A stretch of DNA of 64,000 nt. Source: Datisca glomerata (lineage: Eukaryota; Streptophyta; Magnoliopsida; Cucurbitales; Datiscaceae). This document shows, piece by piece, positions 21,012-32,600 of the stretch (its first letter is position 1; each line of letters opens with the position of its first letter). The stretch lies in assembly GCA_003255025.1 (NCBI GenBank), contig QANY01005768.1, positions 756,805-820,804 on the forward strand, read 5' to 3'. The notes below the pieces were generated by a model, which searched no databases, was not told the origin of the DNA, and saw only the letters and a program-made list of their open reading frames with translations. The position numbers were made by a program, and so were the translations under genes.

Positions 21012-24000
21012 ATGGACACCAAGGCTCTGCGCTTCATTACCCACCAATCTTTCTTCTCTGCCGTTCGATCTGGGGACCTTGAGTCTGTCAAGAAGCTATT
21101 GGATAAGTTGACCGGAGAAGAATCGTCCGATGGTTCATCGGTATCCGATCTGATGAGGATGCAGAATGATGCAGGGGAGACAGTGCTGTACGTGGCCGCA
21201 GAGAATAATCTGGAGGAACTATTCAGCTACTTGCTAAAGTTTTCTGATGTTGAAGTACTGAAGATTAGGTCTAACAAGTCTGATATGAACCCATTTCATG
21301 TCGCTGCTAAGAGTGGTTACTTAGGTATTGCTCTTAATTCATGGCTTAATTTCTTCAATTTTATATTACCTTTTGGTGCTTTTTTGTGCTTTCGTTTGTT
21401 TCATTATGAGTTGGATTCTAGAAATTAGTTTGATTTTTTTCATGGCCATATTTGGGTTTGCTTATTCTGCTGGTATTCTTTAATTGATGAATATGTAAGT
21501 GTTTTTCCATCGTTTTCGATTCTAGTGATAAAAATAGGGAAATGTTTTTGGGATTGGATTTGGTTGTTTTGTTTTCGAGATAAAAAATGACCAAAAAACA
21601 AGTTTATCAAGCTTCTGTTCTAATTTTAACTGATTTTGAAAACTGTTTTTAAAGATGTTTCCAGAAAGTTTATACTAAAACACTTATCAAGTACTTACAC
21701 TACAACTACGTTTTCAGATTTTTTTTTTTTCAGAAACAACATTATTTTTCTTGTTTTCACTTTAATTTAAGACTCGATTGCAAATCATCAACCATAAAGT
21801 TTGCCCAAAAAATACTGATATGTTGAAAAAATTTCCCCTTTAGTTGGGAGGTGACTGTAAGATGTTTGGGATTGGATTGTGAAGAATTCCTTTATTATAG
21901 GACTTTGCTTGGATCAGGTAAAAGAAACTTATGTAATGTCGGAAAGACCTTTTCCTTTTCTCTTTTTGCTGTTTTTCAAACTGTCATGAATTTGGTCCAA
22001 CAATGCATATCAAGCCACAAATTGACAAATCAACCTTCAAAATGCTGCCCCCCCCCCCCCCCCCCNNNNNNNNNNNNNNCCCCCCCCCCCCCCCCGATCT
22101 TCTTTGTTCTAACTTTTAATAAGTTACCCTGTGAATTATTCTTACTTGAGAATGTCTTTAATTGTTAAATTTTCAAATATGTTCATTCTCGTTTGTGCGA
22201 GGAATATAGTGAAGGTAGCAAGTGAAAGGTTAACATGTGATTTTAGCTTGTTGGTTGTCAGATTTTATTTCCAAATAATGCCAATACTTCCCCTCAGTAT
22301 TCTTACGATTGTTGTTAAGAAAAATCTAATATTGGCTATCATTGATTAACATCAGTCTTCCTAGGATTTTACCATAAAAAAACAGGTTGCCCAGTTAAAT
22401 ATCTTGCTAATAGTTTTTATTATGCCAGTGAAAGTATTTCCTTTTACAGATATTGAGTTTTATATTGGTCTTGTTTCAGGTATCGTAAAAGAACTAATAG
22501 CCATTTGGCCAGAGCTTTGCAAATTATGCGACTCCTCGAACACTAGCCCGCTTTATTCAGCTGCCGTACGGGACCATTTGGATATAGTGAATGCCATCTT
22601 AGATGCAGATGTCAGCTCGTTAAGGATAGTAAGGAAAAATGGAAAAACTTCTTTGCATACTGCTGCTAGGTATGGCTTGCTTCGTATTGTAAAAGCACTT
22701 ATAGACCGAGATACTGGAATAGTATGCATCAAAGACAAGAAGGGTCAAACTGCACTTCACATGGCTGTCAAAGGTCAGAGTGTTTCAGTTGTAGAAGAGC
22801 TATTACTTGCTGATCAATCTGTTCTTAATGAACGAGACAAGAAAGGCAATACTGCTGTACATATTGCTACACGAAAATGCCGTGCTGAGGTAATTTACCA
22901 TTTAAAGTGTAGTTATAATGGAAGTTTACATAATCATATAATGAATTGCTCAAGGTCTCGTTTCTTACACTATGGTTTATTTTTATGCCGCTTGTAAAGT
23001 GATCAGTTCATTACTCTTTCTTAAACAGCAACTTCATTCACTTGGCCGTTTCTTTCAGAACGTTTCACTTGTCAAAGACAAGATGAACATCTTCCGAAGC
23101 ATAACTGTTAATAATTCTTTTCTTACCAGTTTTGGTTGTCTATATCATACCTTTTTCGACAAAGTATAAAATTCTACAAGGATGGGCTAGTGTGACTCGA
23201 ATCCACAATATCATGTTATGGAGATAGTCGGGGTTCAGCATCGCAGGACCCCTGAAAATGTAAAAAAATAAAAGAAACACCTTTTTTTAAAATTTTGCAG
23301 CTCAAGAGAGATCTGGACAGTCCAAATCTGATCGGACGGCCCATGATCCCCCAACTGCAGACAACCTCAATCCGTGGAGATGGAGGCTTAACGATCTGTG
23401 TCAGCCTATTTCGTCGAGTTATGCATCTCATTTAAAAGAGCGATAACGAATAACCAAGCAAGCTGCATCATGTTAAATTGATCATCCTCTTTTCGTGTCG
23501 TCCTTCAACCTTTAGCTGTACCAGGAGCTTGCATTATGTCAAAGGAAAATTATCATGGGGGCCTCATCTAGTTTGTAAAGAGAAGTTTCTCTTGTTACGC
23601 GTATGATGATCCTATAATATGGAATTTACCAACTGCATAAGAAATTATATTACTGCCCCTCTAAATCCAATATAATGCTGCGTTTTATACAAGTTTATAA
23701 ATGTATTCAACATTTTTGAAGTAAAGAAAATCAAGCTACACCAATGTGAGTTTGCAAATGGTTCCATTGTAATTTTTGCTTGCGGCGCTTACGTCATGTT
23801 CTTTGCTTTTCCAGATAGTGCTATTCTTACTAAGCTATACGTCTCTTGACATCAACGCAATAAACAATCACCAAGAGACAGCAATGGACTTGACAGACAA
23901 ATTGCAGTATGGTGAATCTGCACTCGAAATCAAAGAAGCCCTTATAGAAGCTGGAGCTAAACACGCTAGACACGTTGGCCAAGTTGATGAAGCAATGGAA

Positions 24001-24690
24001 CTTAAACGAACAGTAAGTGATATAAAGCATGAAGTTCACTCACAACTCGAACAGAATGAAAAGACCCGACGTCGTGTTTCTGGTATTGTCAAAGAACTAA
24101 AGAAGCTTCACAGAGAAGCCGTCCAGAATACGACCAATTCCGTTACAGTTGTTGCTGTTCTCTTTGCATCAATAGCTTTCTTGGCTATTTTCAACTTACC
24201 AGGCCAATACCTAAAAATTGGACCAGAAACCGGGAAGGCCAACATATCTGGCAATGTAGGTTTTCAAGCATTTTACCTTTTAAATGCTACATCTCTGTTT
24301 ATTTCTCTAGCAGTCGTCGTCGTTCAGATCACTCTGGTAGCATGGGACACTAGGGCTCAAAAGCAGGTTGTATCAATTGTGAACAAGCTGATGTGGGCTG
24401 CCTGCGCTTGCACGTGCGGGGCTTTTCTGTCGATAGCTTTCGTCGTTGTGGGAAATAGAAGTTCGTGGATGGCCATTGCCATAACCCTAGTCGGAGTTCC
24501 TATTCTCGTAGTTACTCTTGTAAGCATGTCTTACTTTGTTTTTCGGCAACACTTCGGGATGTTTCGTAACGACTCTCAGAGACGGATCAAAAGGGCGAGT
24601 GGAAGTAAGTCTTTCTCGTGGTCTTACTCGGCTAATATATCGGATATTGATGACTACGACTCTGACCTCGAGAAGATCTATGCTTTGTAA
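21012..24690 (+). CDS. Ankyrin-repeat/PGG-domain membrane protein, ITN1-like family
   Basis: Three exons, 21012-21324, 22480-22889 and 23815-24690, join in frame across GT-AG introns to give 532 aa, close to the length I recall for Arabidopsis At2g01680. Ankyrin repeats span about residues 50-250, with repeat cores such as GETVLYVAAENN, MNPFHVAAKSGYLG, NTSPLYSAAVRDH, GKTSLHTAARYG, GQTALHMAVKG and GNTAVHIATRK. A charged linker (about 280-320) follows. Then comes the PGG-type module, with HREAVQNTTNSVTVVAVLFA, an NLPGQY motif in place of PGGY, and four hydrophobic segments. The tail ends DYDSDLEKIYAL. ATG 21012 is preferred over 21009 because it has A at -3 and G at +4. The family sits in plasma membrane or endomembranes; a member (ITN1) acts in salt-stress signalling, but the role of this subgroup is not established by sequence. 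No stops or frameshifts interrupt the exons. Confidence 0.93.
22048..22095 (+). other. Poly-C run around a 14-base assembly gap in intron 1
   Basis: Eighteen C, then N at 22066-22079, then sixteen C. It lies in intron 1 of the ankyrin gene and does not touch an exon. The true length of the homopolymer is unknown. Confidence 0.97.
23295..23350 (+). repeat. Dispersed repeat piece shared with the last VAC14 intron
   Basis: The sequence around GATCTGGACAGTCCAA and GATCGGACGGCCCA, in intron 2 of the ankyrin gene, resembles the reverse complement of about 26985-27035 (AGATCGGACTTCC, GAGCCGTCC) in the last intron of VAC14. This looks like a short transposon-derived motif present in both genes in opposite orientation. 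Confidence 0.45.
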
Positions 24691-25163
24691 ACATTCCGGT
24701 GTAAGTCTTGAGAATGTTTTTTTTTCAGTCGCATATATTGTGATATATTAGGAGATGGTGCAGAAGTACAAAAAACAAGAGAATGTGGAATGGGAAGGAT
24801 GGTAGCTTTTGCTTGTATGAAAAGAGAGAAGATTGAGTGTAGACTTATGTATATCGAATAGGCATTGTAAAATGGCAGTTGGATGTTATTATGGAAATAG
24901 TTATCTTTCTATCTTGTGCTTGTTTTTCCTTTCCTTTTAATCAAGATGAGCAAATGAGTGAAGAATAGGGATTTGATTCAACATAAAAACTCACATATTT
25001 AATGAATCTTATTTGTGCCATTTCTTTTGCTCGTGTAACAGTAAAACTAAAACCTGCACTTAAAGTACTGGGAGTCTTCAACAGAAACTTTACCAAATTG
25101 TGCACAAAGTGATAATGAGGAGGGAGGTGATCCTGGAAGAGAAGTGTCATTTATTGTTCTTTT

Positions 25164-25285
25164 TGTTTTAGAGGTAAAAAAAGAAAATAAAAAGAAGTTA
25201 CATCAACCTCCTTTGTGATTTGTCTGTTTTAGAGGTAAAAAAAGAAAATAAAAAGAAGTTACATCAACCTCCTTTGTGATTTGTC
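25164..25285 (+). repeat. Perfect 61-bp tandem duplication
   Basis: The unit starting TGTTTTAGAGGTAAAAAAAG at 25164-25224 is repeated without a change at 25225-25285, so the duplication is recent. Confidence 0.95.
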
Positions 25286-25334
25286 ACAATTACAAGGATC
25301 CACTCTCCTCTAGTTTCATTTTAACTACAAATAA

Positions 25335-25448
25335 TTAATTTTGTCACAGTTATATTATAAATTCTAAGAGGAACGGAAGAATATGATTCTAACCCACGAC
25401 CTCTAGGATATGATGTAAGAGTTTAATCAACTGTGTCAACCAACTTGT
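25335..25448 (-). mobile_element. tRNA-derived SINE, family A, with 10-bp target duplication
   Basis: On the minus strand the element starts ACAAGTTGGTTGACACAG, has an A-box-like region, a B-box-like GTGGGTTAGAATC, and ends TAACTGTGACAAAATTAA. It is flanked on both sides by CTACAAATAA (25325-25334 and 25449-25458), a perfect target-site duplication. A second copy lies at 26014-26126. Confidence 0.8.
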
Positions 25449-25654
25449 CTACAAATAACTACTTAATTTCATACATTTTTTCTCAAATACCCTCCTCACT
25501 CTTTTGTAAGAACACATATTCTCAAACACTGATTTATATAAGTTTTATACTTACAAAGGTAAGTATAAAACTGAGAATATGACAAATAATAATGACCTGT
25601 CAAAATAAATTTTTTTAAAAAAATATAAATTTAGGTATTTAAGAAATGTTTTTA

Positions 25655-25900
25655 CTGAGTTCTATGTAAATTGTGAAAGTATATTAACACAAATGATCAC
25701 AGTGAATTTAGAGGTTTGCTCTCTTAGGCCGCAAGTTCGAACCAGGATCATACTATCTCGTGACCATCGACTTAAGAATATACCCTTTATTTTAACCGTG
25801 TTACACTTGTAAAAAACTCCTAACTGAGAGACCGTGCACCCGAGATTAATCGGAATACTACGTTTCAGAGATTCGATGTTAATCCAGAAAAAGATAGTAC
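25655..25900 (+). mobile_element. Possible SINE, second family
   Basis: A B-box-like AAGTTCGAACC near 25733 and a downstream 'CACCCGAGATTAATCGGAAT' block resemble the body of common plant SINEs. The A box is weak and no target duplication was found. Confidence 0.4.
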
Positions 25901-26013
25901 TATGTCCCAATTTACTATAAAAAAAATAGTTGACCAAAGATTGGACCTATGAAAATGCCTCTTAGATCATGACACTTCTACAATAATTTTATCATATAAA
26001 TGAAGTAAAACTG

Positions 26014-26126
26014 ACAAGTTGGGTTAGCGCAATTGATTAAGCCATCACACTTATACCCTAAAAATCGTGAGTTCAAACCATATTCTTATTCTCCTTAAAA
26101 TTTATAATGTAACTGTAACAAAAAAA
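26014..26126 (+). mobile_element. tRNA-derived SINE, family A, second copy
   Basis: Starts ACAAGTTGGGTTAGCGCAAT with a perfect A box TAGCGCAATTG. It has a B-box-like GAGTTCAAACC and ends TTATAATGTAACTGTAACA plus an A run. Head, boxes and tail align with the minus-strand copy at 25335-25448. The flanks show only a weak AAGTAA-type duplication. Confidence 0.72.
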
Positions 26127-26520
26127 GTAAGCTTAATAGAAGGAGAATTCCACACCCAAAGAAAAAAAGAAAAAGAAAAAGGGACTTGCATGAAGAGAAG
26201 AACTGGAATAACTACCCTTCATCCAACTTTCTGTACAATAAATCAGATAACATATGAGAAATCTGGTGTGATAGTGACAGGCAAAAGGAGCTGAACCTTC
26301 TATATTGAACATTTCCTTCCTCTACCCACATGGTTTTCAATAAAAACAACTGAACCATATGGGGCATATATGTACCGTTTTTACATAGTCAAAAGAATAG
26401 CTTAGAGAAACTGAGCTCAGCTCAGTAGTCTTAATTTAACAAACCTCCACAGAAATTTTAACAAACTACCACAATATACAATTTTACAAATTATGCTTCC
26501 CGATCCGCCACGCCATACTG

Positions 26521-26605
26521 CTCGAGACCAGAAATAGAAACTAGATACCGCTCGAGACCAGAAATAGAAACTAGATACCGCTCGAGACCAGAAATAGAAA
26601 CTAGA
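26521..26605 (+). repeat. 30-bp tandem repeat, nearly three copies
   Basis: The unit CTCGAGACCAGAAATAGAAA plus CTAGATACCG occurs at 26521 and 26551, and again, truncated, at 26581. It ends 13 bases before the VAC14 stop codon and so lies in its 3' UTR region. Confidence 0.93.
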
Positions 26606-26617
26606 GAGTGTTTGATA

Positions 26618-29600
26618 TCATAATTGTAATTGCCCAGGGCCTCTCCTTGTTCTTGAAGGAGGCCTACTTATGTCTGCTCCAGATGGTAGCCTAGTTTCTT
26701 CTGGTCTTTCTACTTCCTGCTTATCCACAACGTAAATTTATATAATTCTACGTGTGGAATAAATGGCTGTCTCAATAATCAAGTGTTGGATTATAATGAA
26801 AGAAAATGTGAAAATGTGAAATAAAAAGGATTAGCTAATGTGACATCGGTTTAATAGCGCAAAATCATAAGAAAGCAAAAAATGGCATATTTGCTGTTCT
26901 CCTGCCAACATTACTAAAGCAAATCACTTCAAATGAATTCGGATTCTCGACAGTTGGCTCTTGCCAACTTTCAAGAGTTAGTGGTCTGAGCCGTCCGTTT
27001 CAATTGGACCGCCCAGATCGGACTTCCAATTAAAATAAACAAAAAGTTATTTTTTTCAGTGCCATCTGCCGTTTGGAATGGCAGGTCCCAATCCACTCCA
27101 AATTAGTATCAATGTCCCGCCACTCAAAGAATATGCAATGTACGACACGTGGTAGCATCTCACTAGGCTCTCTCTTAAGAGCTCATTGTTTGAGAATATT
27201 CCAACTTCCCCAAGAACAGAAATAATCAAATGAATGAAACTCACTTTTCAAATTGAAAAATCATCTCTGGTGGTCATATAAAAGAAAATACTTCATGATA
27301 ACACAAATCACTATATAGTCTCACCTAAAATAATATTAAGACAAGCTAAAAAAAATCTCAAAAATCATAGTGGGAAATAGCCAACAGAAGCAAGCAAACA
27401 AACCTTGTATAATGATGTTGAATTGTTTGATGATTGTGCCTGCTCTTTTGCATAAAAACGGTGCTGGTGCTGCATCTTTTGGAATTGTTGTAGCCGGGCA
27501 GTAAAGTTTATTCTGTTCTGTGAATTTGCACCTTCCTGGTTTATGTCGCCATCTTCATTCATATTTGATCCAATTTGCATGTTCTGTAGAATCTGATAGG
27601 GGTTCCCTGAAGACGATCGCCTCAACTGCTCGCCACTGAAGGAATATGGAGGTACAGTTTTTAAACGAGTTTGTAGTATCTTAAAAGCTGCACTTTGCTG
27701 CATTCAAATATCAATCAAAGGTAAACTCATAGTTAAAACATTGAAAAAAAATAATAGAAAAGAAAATATTATTATCAACCATCATAGAAACATCCAGCAG
27801 CTCGCTTATGACAACCAAGCAAAAGCATTTGTACAATATATTTGCCACGCTTCTCCTATCATAACTGGGTCACAGTCACACTGTATGTTGTGGTTTTTTT
27901 GGATAACCGTGGGTATCCGGGCTCCGCCCGATTATTTTCACGAGGCCCTGTCAACCGGGAGACCTCCCAGTGGCCCCAATAAATTGACGCTAGAGTAATC
28001 CAACCTGGGACATACACCTAATCCACACATTCCAGCATTCGCCCTTACCATTAGTCCATCCCCTTAGGGTTACAGTCACACTATATGTTAAGTGAGAGAG
28101 AAAGAGAAAACCGAGGAACATCACTCTATATGTTAAGTGAGAGGGAAATAGAAAACAGAGGAACAGTACAAGAATAGAATACTATCAATTAGCTTAAGCA
28201 AGTAAAAGAAATATGTTTTCGTATTCTTATCTTATTTTAATTTGTTTCGTGTTATAAGAAAAAAATTAAAGTTCTCCATTGTTATTTTCCCCGAGCACTT
28301 TAAAATAGTTCAAATTACACTTCCAAAAGAACATATAATGGAAAACCATCAGCTCGACATCACCATGGCATCCCTTCGATTCCATAAAAACAGCTCTAAA
28401 ATATCAATGCAGAAAATAGCATACTTCATTACAGCGGATAAACAAGTTGTAAGAGTGAAATTATAGTCTCGGGATATACCTGGGGAAGCAACATAAGAAG
28501 ACCATACAATGCTTTCAGCAACCATATATATCTTCCTGGTTCAAGAAGCTGTGAGAAGCAGACATGGGTCAGGAACATTATCTACCAGCATGATAAGACA
28601 GGTGAAATAAAAGAAGAATGGACTACCAAACTTATTATATAGGAAACTTATATAGAGAGCAGTAATCACGTTCTACAAGACAAGCTTGAATGATAGGAAG
28701 CTACCACCATCTCAAACATCTTATAAAGCATAATCTGAGAAAAAAAATTTCCACCCCTCACATGAAAATGAAGGTGTCCAACTCTCATTCAATTGAGCTT
28801 TATTTTCGGATAAGGAACATAAAATTGAGCTTCGCTGTTAAACACCTCCTTTTTTATCGGTAAAGTAAATATATTAAAACACAAAACCCTAAAAATGGGA
28901 AAATGCTGTCTCAAGAGTTACAGAAAGAGAGATTAGAGAGAAAGTATGCTACCCAGGATCTCTCTTCCTCACAACCGACAAATACAATCGTAAGTCACCC
29001 TACTGAATACCTAAGGAAACTATAAATAACTTTACAAAGAGCAGGTTCAATTCCTTCAAAATTCTAAAATTTGTCTCTCTAGATGGTCCAAAAGAAGGCT
29101 AATGAAGCAGCCCAAAACCTGGAAGCTAAAGAAGAGAGTCTAGTTTAGTTCCAGCAAGAAGCTAAACCCAAAACATTAAAAGCGTCTCTTTTTCCAGTAA
29201 AAGGATTGTATGCACTAACTAACAATAAGTATCCCCAAAAGGCCGTTCCAGGAGAGGAACCAAACCCACAAATGCCCAACTGAATGTTTGGACTACGAGA
29301 ATCAGTCCATTCTTTCAAAGAAGAAACAAAAGCTCCCATCCATCCATCTATCCAAAGTATTTTCCAAGTCATCAAAATCTTATTGTTCCTTTCAAGCCAT
29401 TTAACCCAAAAAAAGTACATAACAGGATTAGATCCATGTTTGGTTCTCAATATTCAATCTATCAGCCCGTTTCTAACTCCACAAAAAGCTTTTCACTAAA
29501 ATAAACGCCTTTTATTATTTACAACTCTAGTTGACCAGGTTTAGGAAATTCTTTTTTTATGTACTAGAAATCCCCCAACCACGCTTCACAGTACTTCGTT

Positions 29601-32600
29601 TCAAAAATGGCGGTCCCTGCCGAACTCTACAACCTTTGAGAAACGGGAAACACAACCAAATTGCTAGGTAGGTGGGTGGGCCCCTAGGAGTTGAACCTCT
29701 TTCTCCTCTTGGATGGAACGTCTGATGTTTAGGAAATTTATTGTGCCACTATTATTGTTTCTCAATTTCTGATCCTAGAAGCACTCATGGACACTCCTTA
29801 ATCACAACAAACAAGACGAAAAGCGATCGACAACTTCAAGAATTGTAATAGAAGGAAGCAAAGTATTTGTTCTAACTGATAGCCCAAGCTTTAGAGAACA
29901 ATTCTAGGTTGTAATATCAAAAAATGTGCTATAACTCAAAAAACATATAGGGTTTCAATCTGGGTATGATGGATACAGTATGGGCATTGGATGCAAGTCA
30001 GATATAAGATGTACGGCGATATATCTATTTCCTAGAAAGAATGATAACATCTAACAAGTACATATTTATTCATACCGCCAAGTTGAATTTTACTTCGTAT
30101 TGACCAATTATAATAATCAAACAAAAATTCCACGTTACATTAATCATGTCAAACTATGTGCTGCAAATCAAACTATGTGCTGCAAAACCTATCCGGATGT
30201 CCACCTATCTAGATGACCATTTAGAACTGTATACTACTTTTGTCAAAACAAAAACATAAATTCTACTCTTTGATTTAGGAATTGTATGTTGCATTTTGGA
30301 AATTAATCGTATTATTCTAAATTTGATAACACATAATGAAGTTTCAGAAAGTATCAACAGATCTCCAAGAAGTGTGCCATAAAATAGAATCTGATAGACA
30401 TACAGCTGATATAAGGATCCGTCTTTCCAATATCGATATTATATCGACCAGTAAAGAATTAAACTTCCACTTCCTCATTATCACCGCAATCAAAAAATCT
30501 TGTAGCAGTAACAAGAAAACAGATAAGTTGAACAGTCAATAATAAGGGTCACGTACACATGAAGACACACTAACAACTCACAACCAGGTATATGAACTTT
30601 ACACAGCATCAATCAATATCACTAACATACAATCTAATAATCTATCTATCTGGCACATACTATATAAAGAACTAGAGAAGACTTACAAAATAAATAACTT
30701 CAGTAAACTGGGAGTATTATTTCATCTCTGAAAACTGACTATTGTTTTTATACTTGACCAAAGAGACAGAAACTAAGCTTAAAATTTTTAGCCATGGTTA
30801 TTTTCCAGAACAAAGATGAAGGCATGGCTATGAAATATGCAACATTCGATCAAATCAATAAAAGGTCTCAAAACAACTATTAAGAAAACCAGCATATCAT
30901 ACACCACCTCTCACAATCTCATTCTCACCTACTAAACAAAAACTCTTAACTATATAAAGTAGATGGAGAATAGAGTATGTAGTAATTGGGCCTCCCATTT
31001 AAATTCTCCAGCATTCTCATATCAATAAAAGTACCAAGTACGAAGATAAGCTACTATTCTGCCTTTCAGTGCTCACCTGCAATCTAAGGTAAGCGAAGTT
31101 CGGGGTTTCAAGCAAGCGAATCAATTTATCCAACTGGACCAAAAATTTGACATTAATATCCTCCTCAACCAAAGATTGAATAACGGCAGTTGCATGCTGG
31201 TACGTCTGCAATTCAAAAATTCAAATAATAAAATGGAACAAAATAACGAAATTGGACGAAAACATACTGAACATTTCTTTTATTCCCAAAGGATCACAGA
31301 AAATTCAAATATAGACATAAATTAATGAGAAATATCCAGTCACTTACCTGAGCTAATAAACAAAGACTAATAATTGCCATAGGTGAATGGCACCACGAAG
31401 CATACAAGGAAACAAATAAGTCCTTCCCGGCAGAATTCACGAGTGACTGTTTTAAGAGATCTCGAAGCTCAGATAATTCAGAGGAAGTCAACAAAATCAA
31501 ATTCAATGCCTGAAAGAAAACATAACATGAACAAGGCTTAATGGAAGAATCAGAAGAAAATCAATTAGTATTAAAATTTGAGAAAGAACACAAATATTAA
31601 AGAGCGGAAAAGATGGTAATGGAAATAAGTTGTCATATCATATTTACTCTAATATTAATAGTTATGGCATTGCTACATTCTACTCGATCTGAAGAAAGCT
31701 CTCCATATTCTCTTTCCTTTCTTTCATTTTATTTTTTTCTTGTTTTTTTAAGGCCCGGCAACGCGGATGTCAAAAACATGACAGTCTCATAAAATCACAA
31801 AGTAAATGACAACCTGAACCATGATAGAAGCAAAATCCAGGTCAGATTCTCCTTCTAGAATTGTTGAGAGTTCCCGGTAGACTCTTTCAGCATCTAGAAG
31901 TACACAAAGTCGGCGGATTATCAAGGCACCACGCCTGGTGAAAATGAAACAACAAAATATTCAAAACATAGAAATGAGACATATATTTCATAAATTTGTT
32001 TCTGGGGATAAAATAATCACGCCAATTTCAAGAAAACTATGATGCAGAAAACATAGAGGAAAAAATAAAAAGAAACTCACCTTTCCAAGAGAGAATGATC
32101 AACCCGGAAATTATGTACAAGGAAAACAACGAGTTGGCGGAAATGTTGCTGGTCTTTTGCTATGCAAGCATGGACCTCAAGAACAAGGAGCACCACCTAG
32201 AGAGAAAACCAAAACTTTAATGTGTTAAGTCAATCGAAATATGGTATTAAGATGCTTTTGCAGGTCTGGTCTTGTCTTTCTTTTTCCTTCTGAATGACAA
32301 AAGTATAATAATATTCAAAAAAGGATCCCAAATGAGTAAAATACAAGTGTCGATCTAACTGTCGTGATCTATGAAACTATCCACCCATGACCCATCTAAA
32401 GTTGAACTCATTATTATAGAAGGAAAAGGACCAAAATCAATCATGCAAAACACTAAGAAACAAAGAAAAAACAGAAGAGATTGATGACTACATTCTCCAC
32501 CCATAAGATTAAAAACCATGGAAAAGCAAGGTCCTTTGCTCAATCCGATAAGTTACCTACCTCGTCAACTTATCCTTTTTACTTTCATACAGCTGCACCC

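Larger units (their letters stand above)
24691..26617. other. Spacer between the 3' ends of the two host genes
   Basis: Contains the ankyrin gene 3' UTR (probably to about 24.9 kb), a 61-bp tandem duplication, at least two SINEs and a 30-bp triplicate repeat. No third gene is visible. Confidence 0.6.

Noticed and set aside
23170..23260. SINE in ankyrin intron 2 from a GGATTCGAGTCAC-like B box
   Set aside because: A-box evidence is weak and no target duplication could be found.
29690..29760. Minus-strand B-box-like GGTTCAACTCC as another SINE
   Set aside because: No A box at a suitable distance, no tail and no target duplication.
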